Shown here: positions 59,838 through 64,000 of the stretch, one piece after another
Layout of the letters: each line of letters starts with the position of its first letter
Position numbering within the stretch: position 1 is the first letter of the stretch
NCBI RefSeq assembly: GCF_026107415.2
Contig: NZ_JAPCHX010000001.1
Coordinates: 558,001-622,000, forward strand
Reading direction: 5' to 3'
Length of the DNA stretch: 64,000 nucleotides
Source of the DNA: Microbacterium sp. MPKO10
GTDB taxonomy: Bacteria; Actinomycetota; Actinomycetes; Actinomycetales; Microbacteriaceae
Notes under the pieces: generated by a model
What the model saw: the letters and a program-made list of their open reading frames with translations, nothing else
The model's database searches: none
Told to the model about the DNA's origin: nothing
Program-made: the position numbers and the translations under genes

Positions 59838-61079
59838 TCAGCAACGCTGCTCGAACACGCCTTCCTCAAGCTCATCGATGCGTGGAATCGTCCGCAGAGA
59901 GCGGGTCATCCACATCGTGACTGCCGCGAGGCCCGCGGTTGTCGCTGACACTGCGAGTGGCACCACAGCGCCGAATCGGTCGTAAAGCACCCCCGCAGCG
60001 AGCGACCCGACAGGCATGAGGATCATTCCCGGCACCCCTGTTGCCGCGACAATGCGCCCCACGAGGTGCTCGGGAGTGATCGCCGTCGTATAGGCACCGA
60101 CCGCAGCATTGAACGACGGAAGCGGCAGCGCCGCAAGAACGAGCACGGCGCAGGTCACCCAGAAGGAGGCGTGCGTGACGACGATGGCGACCTGCCCCAT
60201 CGCGAAGACGCCAATGCCGAAGATACCCAGCGCTCCGAGCCGAAAGCGAGACGACAGCGGGCCGGCGAGGGCGGCTCCACACAGCATCCCCACACCAAAC
60301 GCACTCGAGAAGATGCCGATCAACAGCGGGCTCACGCCGGTGTCTTGGTAATACGCGATGAGCGTGAGCGGCAGTGCGACAACCGGGAAGTTCGCGATTC
60401 CGGTGACGATGGCGATCCCGCGCAGCCCCGAATCGCGAATGACGATCCGAAACCCCTCGATGACGTCGCCGAGGAACGTCGCGTTTCGATGCTCGCGCTC
60501 CTGTGCCGGACGCCGAGGAGTCACGATCGTCGCCAGCAGGTGAAGCATCGTCTGGATCGCAAACGGGACGAAAGATGCTGCGGCAACAAGCGCCCCTGCG
60601 ACAGGGCCGCCGGCCAAGCCTGCCGCGGCTTCGCGCCCCTGCCCCACCGCCGTGGCGCGCCCGAACTGCTCCTGAGGCACGAGGGCCTTTAACAGGGCGA
60701 ACTCGCTGGGGCCGTCCAACCCCGAAGCGGCACCGGCAACGGTCGCCCCGACAAGCACAAGCGGCACGAGAAGGTCTGGGGTGAGGGTGGCTACGAGCAC
60801 GAGCGCCCAGCCGCACGCCTGAACGAGCGACGACAGTCGCAGAGTGCGGTCGGCACGCAGCCGGTCAGTGATCGCACCGCCAATGACCTGCATCACGACG
60901 AGCGCGGCGGACGAGCAGAACAGTGCCGCACCAGCGAGCGTCGCTGATTCGGTCGAGAGGAGCACGACAAGCGGAAGGGCGACAGTCCCCATCGCCGACG
61001 ACAGCTCGTTCGACACCTTGGCGACGACAAGCCTCTGAAACTGTCGATTTCGACGCAGCGGCATCTGCTCTGAGCCCAT
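59838..61079 (-). CDS. MFS exporter (MefA/enterobactin-exporter-like, MFS_3)
   Basis: 413 residues with about 12 membrane helices. The N terminus LRRNRQFQRLVVAKVSNELS and motif GGAITDRLRADRTLRLSSLV (motif A-like), and later VAGAASGLDGPSEFALLKAL, are features of the MFS_3 group that exports macrolides and siderophores. It is the second gene after TetR on the same strand (12 bases), so it is probably repressed by that regulator and the inverted operator at 61646. The start could be either ATG at 61079 or the next one at 61064. Confidence 0.92.
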   Translation of the reverse strand: MGSEQMPLRRNRQFQRLVVAKVSNELSSAMGTVALPLVVLLSTESATLAGAALFCSSAALVVMQVIGGAITDRLRADRTLRLSSLVQACGWALVLVATLTPDLLVPLVLVGATVAGAASGLDGPSEFALLKALVPQEQFGRATAVGQGREAAAGLAGGPVAGALVAAASFVPFAIQTMLHLLATIVTPRRPAQEREHRNATFLGDVIEGFRIVIRDSGLRGIAIVTGIANFPVVALPLTLIAYYQDTGVSPLLIGIFSSAFGVGMLCGAALAGPLSSRFRLGALGIFGIGVFAMGQVAIVVTHASFWVTCAVLVLAALPLPSFNAAVGAYTTAITPEHLVGRIVAATGVPGMILMPVGSLAAGVLYDRFGAVVPLAVSATTAGLAAVTMWMTRSLRTIPRIDELEEGVFEQRC

Positions 61080-61091
61080 ACCAGCCGTATT

Positions 61092-61628
61092 TTAGGCGCG
61101 CAGCCCAGCCATCAGCACATCGAGAAACGTGCCGCGATGCTCGGGCGACCCCAGGCGCACGGCGTGCTCCATGCCGCAGATGAGGTGCTCGATCTGCTCG
61201 ACCGACAAGTCTGGTCGCACCACACCACTCCGCCTCGCACGATCGAGAACCGTCGTGAACGTCGCAAAGATCTCGCGCTTCATCTCGCGCACAGACGAAT
61301 CTTCATCGTCGGGCGAGAGGAGCACAGCCTGCAGACCGCCGTTCTCAAGCTGAAGCTGGAGAGCGGCGCCCACGAATGCCCGCAGAGCCGTCGCGTCATC
61401 CGACTCGGCTGCAGCGTCGCGGCTGATCGTCACCATCGCACTCAGCGTCTCCGCCGCGAGCGCCTCGGTGAGCGCATGCGCAGTGGGGAAGTGTCGGTAG
61501 ACCGTTCCGACCCCGACGCCGGCTTCGCGCGCGATGTGATTGAAACGAAGATCAGACGGATCCTCACGGCGAGCTACATCGAGAATGCGCTCCCTGCTGC
61601 GTGCAGCATCCGATCGAAGTGCGGCCAT
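61092..61628 (-). CDS. TetR family regulator
   Basis: 178 residues. Helix-turn-helix FNHIAREAGVGVGTVYRHFPTAHAL at about residues 28-52. The C-terminal domain has LRAFVGAALQLQLENGGLQAVLL and EQIEHLICGMEHAVRLG, as in the SbtR-like group. It is upstream of the MFS exporter on the same strand and divergent from the SDR gene at 61713. A long inverted repeat lies between. Confidence 0.94.
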   Translation of the reverse strand: MAALRSDAARSRERILDVARREDPSDLRFNHIAREAGVGVGTVYRHFPTAHALTEALAAETLSAMVTISRDAAAESDDATALRAFVGAALQLQLENGGLQAVLLSPDDEDSSVREMKREIFATFTTVLDRARRSGVVRPDLSVEQIEHLICGMEHAVRLGSPEHRGTFLDVLMAGLRA

Positions 61629-61645
61629 GCCCCAAGCGTACAGAT

Positions 61646-61698
61646 AAGCGGATGAAGTATCCAGTTTGTGTTACGTTAAACGGATACTTCATCCGCTT
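61646..61698. promoter_or_regulatory. Double operator, 17-bp inverted repeat between TetR and SDR genes
   Basis: AAGCGGATGAAGTATCC (61646-61662) and GGATACTTCATCCGCTT (61682-61698) are exact inverse copies, with a 19-base spacer. Each arm includes a palindromic half GGAT-n5-ATCC, so two TetR dimers could bind back to back. The SDR start follows 15 bases later, after GAGGAGG. Confidence 0.85.
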
Positions 61699-61712
61699 CA
61701 CGAGGAGGCGTC

Positions 61713-62636
61713 ATGCCCTGGAACCCCGAACGCATCCCCGACCAGACCGGTCGCACCATCGCCATCACCGGCGCGACCGCCGGCATCGGCTACTTCGCCG
61801 CCGAGCAGCTGGCCGAGGCCGGAGCCCACGTCGTTCTCGCCTCGCGGTCCGCAAAGAAGCTCGGCACGGCAACAGCATCCATTCACTCTCGCGTCCCCGA
61901 TGCCCACCTGGATTCCGTCGCCGTCGACCTCACATCGCTGGACTCGATCGCGAACGCCGCGGATGCGCTGGCGGCGCTGCCTCGTCTCGACGGCATCCTG
62001 CTCAACGCTGGCGTGATGACCGCCACGCGAGGAGAGAAGACGGTTGACGGGCTTCCGGTCATGATGGCCAGCCACGCCATCGGGAACTTTGCCCTCATCG
62101 CCCGACTTCTGCCCACGCTTGCTGACGCGCCGGACGGGCAGAATGCTCGCATCGTGCACACATCAACCGGTTTCGTGCGTCGCGTCCGCCTGTCGGTTGA
62201 TGACCTCACGCGCGCACCCTGGCCGTCGATCGCCGCCTATACCCAGGCGAAAACCGCGACAGAAGTGTTCGCGTTCGAGCTCGATCGCCGACTGCGCGCT
62301 GCCGGGCTCCCCGTGTCGTCGCTGGTCACGCACCCCGGGGTTGGTGTGGACGCGAAGACGCCGATCCGCCCCGGCATTCGAGATGCGACGACCCACTACC
62401 AGCGCAACCCCTATACGCCATGGGCGCAGGGAAAGGATGCTGCCGCATGGTCGGCCGTGCGCGCGCTCACCGACCCCGCGGCAGCCGGCGGCGAGTACTA
62501 CGGCCCTGAAGAAGGCATCCGCGGGCTTCCGGTTTTGCTCGAGCCGCTGGAACGGACGGCTCGGCCCGAGGGAGATCTCAGCGCCCGCGTGTGGGACCAG
62601 CTCGAACGGCTCTCTGGGGTGCACGCGCTCGTGTGA
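61713..62636 (+). CDS. Short-chain dehydrogenase/reductase (classical SDR)
   Basis: 307 residues. GAGGAGG precedes the ATG. Cofactor loop ITGATAGIGYFAAEQLAEAG, structural LLNAGVM, catalytic YTQAK, then the Pro-Gly motif VTHPGVGVDAKT. The length and the C-terminal GPEEGIRGLP resemble the retinol dehydrogenase-like SDRs and the SDR at 8639, but the two are not close copies. The double operator in front suggests that it is repressed by the divergent TetR protein together with the MFS exporter, so the enzyme may modify the exported compound. Confidence 0.93.
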   Translation: MPWNPERIPDQTGRTIAITGATAGIGYFAAEQLAEAGAHVVLASRSAKKLGTATASIHSRVPDAHLDSVAVDLTSLDSIANAADALAALPRLDGILLNAGVMTATRGEKTVDGLPVMMASHAIGNFALIARLLPTLADAPDGQNARIVHTSTGFVRRVRLSVDDLTRAPWPSIAAYTQAKTATEVFAFELDRRLRAAGLPVSSLVTHPGVGVDAKTPIRPGIRDATTHYQRNPYTPWAQGKDAAAWSAVRALTDPAAAGGEYYGPEEGIRGLPVLLEPLERTARPEGDLSARVWDQLERLSGVHALV

Positions 62637-63084
62637 CGCGGGCACGGGACCGCGTGACTCGGGCGCGCTGCCTGCGCTCGCACAGCGTCAGCCCGATCGA
62701 CGCGAGCACGATGACGAGAAGTGCACCGGCGCCGATCAGCGCCACGTTGTGCTCGATCGAGCTCATGGCACCGAACATCCACGCGAGCACGGCCGTTCCT
62801 GCGACTGCGGCGGCGACCGTCGCCCACCCGATACGCGCACGCGAGCGAGGCGAGTGACGCAGCGGACCGACGACGAGTGCCGCGGCTACCCCCGCCACAA
62901 GCCCGATGATTGCGCCGGCGGCAGAGCCGATCAGTCCGTAGATGATCGCGATGTCGGGCACCAGCTCGGCATGCAGCATCATGCTTTCGATGAGCGTGCC
63001 GACAAGCACATACAGACCTGCCGCCACAGCTCCGCCGATCATCGCGCCGAGCACCATAGTCACGATTCGCAGGGGCCGCCACAT
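62578..63084 (-). CDS. Hypothetical four-helix membrane protein
   Basis: 168 residues with four predicted membrane helices (about 7-30, 45-70, 85-105, 115-135) rich in Ala and Gly (GLIGSAAGAIIGLVAGVAAA). The last 35 residues are very basic (RARVTRSRARVTRARAPQRA) and are read antisense to the end of the SDR gene, which they overlap by 59 bases. No family is recognised. The basic tail has a repeated RARVTRxR unit. Confidence 0.7.
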   Translation of the reverse strand: MWRPLRIVTMVLGAMIGGAVAAGLYVLVGTLIESMMLHAELVPDIAIIYGLIGSAAGAIIGLVAGVAAALVVGPLRHSPRSRARIGWATVAAAVAGTAVLAWMFGAMSSIEHNVALIGAGALLVIVLASIGLTLCERRQRARVTRSRARVTRARAPQRAVRAGPTRGR

Positions 63085-63145
63085 GCCTCAAGTATGCGTG
63101 GAGCTGCTGACAGTTCATGCTCACGCGTTGCCGACGACCCGCTAG

Positions 63146-63160
63146 CCTAATATGATTAGG
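63146..63160. promoter_or_regulatory. Operator-like palindrome upstream of the TetR gene
   Basis: CCTAATATGATTAGG: 6-bp arms CCTAAT and ATTAGG with a 3-base centre, 28 bases upstream of the TetR start and AT-rich against its surroundings. Probably the autoregulatory site; it may overlap the -10 region (TAATAT). Confidence 0.7.
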
Positions 63161-63188
63161 TAAATGCCAATGAAGTGAAGGTATCCTC

Positions 63189-63794
63189 ATGCGCATCGGA
63201 CTCACGCCCGAACGAGTGGTTGATACCGCTCTCGAGCTCGCAGACGCCTCGGGGCTACAGAACGTCACGATGACAGGCGTCGCACAGTACGCGGGAGTCA
63301 AGACGGCGAGCCTCTACGCTCACGTTCGCGACCTCAACGATCTGAAGACGCGGATGGCCCTGAGCTCACTTGACGAGTTGGCCGACCACGCCGCAGAAGC
63401 ACTCGCTGGGCGAGCGGGAAAGAACGCGCTCGCGGCACTCGGCAACACCTACCGTGACTATGCGCGAGCGCATCCTGGCCGCTATGCCGCAACACGCATT
63501 CCACTCGACCACACGTCGGCGGCGACCGGAGGCGGGCCGCGAAACACCGACCTCACCGGTGCCGTGCTGCGCGAGTACCAGCTGCCCGAGGCGGAGCGGC
63601 CGCATGCCACACGTGTGCTGGGCGCCACATTTCACGGCTTCATCTCACTTGAGCAGAGCGGCTCATTCAGCCACAGCTCCCCGGGCAGCGACGTTAGTTG
63701 GCAGCGCACCATCGATGCGCTCGACGCGATGCTGCGGCACTGGCCGGAACCCTCGCACACATTGAACGCCTCACACAACGAAAACCCAGCATGA
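63189..63794 (+). CDS. TetR family regulator with WHG-type C terminus
   Basis: 201 residues. Helix-turn-helix MTGVAQYAGVKTASLYAHVRDLNDLK at about residues 27-52. The C-terminal part has NTYRDYARAHPGRYAATRIP and VLGATFHGFISLEQSGSF, the WHG-type ligand domain (H-G-F motif). GAAGG precedes the ATG. The stop overlaps the next start (ATGA), so regulator and the SGNH hydrolase-like gene form one operon behind the palindrome at 63146. Confidence 0.94.
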   Translation: MRIGLTPERVVDTALELADASGLQNVTMTGVAQYAGVKTASLYAHVRDLNDLKTRMALSSLDELADHAAEALAGRAGKNALAALGNTYRDYARAHPGRYAATRIPLDHTSAATGGGPRNTDLTGAVLREYQLPEAERPHATRVLGATFHGFISLEQSGSFSHSSPGSDVSWQRTIDALDAMLRHWPEPSHTLNASHNENPA

Positions 63795-64000
63795 CAACAG
63801 CAGATCACACCACCACCGCACCGATCTCAACGCCGATCGCCGCTCCACTCGTGCACGGCGCGCACGCACTGGAGCCCGGCACGCACGGGCTGCGACCGCA
63901 CCGCCTGCCCGCGTGGGCACGACGCCAGGCGGCGGACCCTCAGCTCTACATGGTCGAAGCGCAGCCTTCGGGCGTGCGACTGGTGTTCGACACCGTGGCG
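63791..64000 (+). CDS. SGNH/GDSL-type hydrolase (N-terminal part, cut by window edge)
   Basis: 70 residues to the window end. After a Thr/Ala-rich start comes HGAHALEPGTHGLRPHRLPA, then WARRQAADPQLYMVEAQPSG and VRLVFDTVA. The HRLPAWAR, DPQL and EAQPSGVRL elements are those of the N-terminal beta domain that precedes the SGNH catalytic domain in actinobacterial carbohydrate esterase-like proteins. The catalytic GDSI block would be beyond the window. Coupled to the TetR gene by ATGA. Confidence 0.7.
   Translation, partial: MTTADHTTTAPISTPIAAPLVHGAHALEPGTHGLRPHRLPAWARRQAADPQLYMVEAQPSGVRLVFDTVA

Noticed and set aside
8639-62636. Recent duplication of the two SDR genes (8639 and 61713)
   Set aside because: They share only the general SDR motifs and differ clearly elsewhere, so they are distant family members.
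1-64000. tRNA or rRNA genes
   Set aside because: No stretch with a TTCRA arm plus acceptor stem or with conserved rRNA sequence was noticed.

Overview
The window is about 64 kb of high-GC, densely coding DNA. The gene content points to an actinobacterium, most likely of the family Microbacteriaceae: a NucS/EndoMS mismatch endonuclease, a DUF222/HNH (13E12-type) endonuclease, DUF4333 lipoprotein, DUF2207 and TPM-like coiled-coil membrane proteins, many TetR regulators, frequent GTG starts and very many CAGCATCC/GGATGCTG octamers. I cannot name a genus. I saw no rRNA, tRNA, CRISPR array, prophage or intact insertion sequence.

Layout. 1-8.6 kb: end of an oligopeptide/nickel-type ABC importer operon (DUF1684 protein, lipoprotein binding protein, permease cut by the window edge), an NAD-epimerase-like protein, a DUF2207 membrane protein, a beta-lactamase-fold protein that lacks the catalytic residues, and an M13 zinc metallopeptidase. 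8.6-19.4 kb: an SDR/aldo-keto reductase pair divergent from a TetR gene with two palindromic operators; a MATE exporter; a TetR gene with tandem operators facing a small membrane protein; then an ABC-2 exporter (ATPase, permease) followed by a NarL-type two-component pair, closed by an unusual stem-loop. 19.5-27 kb: GNAT plus M20 amidohydrolase, LacI regulator divergent from an MFS carrier, TetR regulator divergent from a DHA2 exporter plus NmrA-like protein. 27-34.4 kb: a long perfect hairpin, nucS, a VapC remnant, a phosphoglycolate-phosphatase-like HAD enzyme, a coiled-coil membrane protein, VOC/WYL divergent pair, two paralogous membrane-anchored thioredoxin-fold proteins (one without CxxC), DUF488 and PLDc_N proteins. 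34.4-43.8 kb: PadR plus MacB-type ABC transporter, then an MFS carrier, GH2 glycosidase and DUF2804 protein that look like one carbohydrate-use operon.

43.8-45 kb is an accessory scar: a decayed ISL3-type transposase, a DinB-like gene, a duplicated 3' gene fragment and the second copy of the stem-loop seen at 19.3 kb. 45-52.6 kb: a PrmC-like methyltransferase with a repeat-encoded N terminus, a membrane protein, an alpha/beta hydrolase, PutP, and a second SSS symporter followed by a 43-residue single-helix partner. 52.7-53.1 kb carries three adjacent tandem-repeat arrays. 53.1-55.1 kb is the DUF222/HNH gene with a LexA-like box and probable leaderless promoter. 55.2-64 kb: NUDIX, a VOC protein with a hexanucleotide-encoded Gly-Thr tract, a TipA-like MerR regulator, another ABC exporter, a TetR/MFS operon divergent from an SDR gene across a 17-bp inverted operator, and a TetR gene coupled to the start of an SGNH hydrolase-like gene.

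Most of the window is a housekeeping and export/import background with many local repressor/exporter modules. I did not find a clear new multi-gene system. The best leads are non-coding: the covarying stem-loop family, the nucS hairpin, the SOS-type promoter of the HNH gene, the tandem-repeat cluster, and the over-represented octamer. Two apparent pseudo-enzymes also deserve a look.
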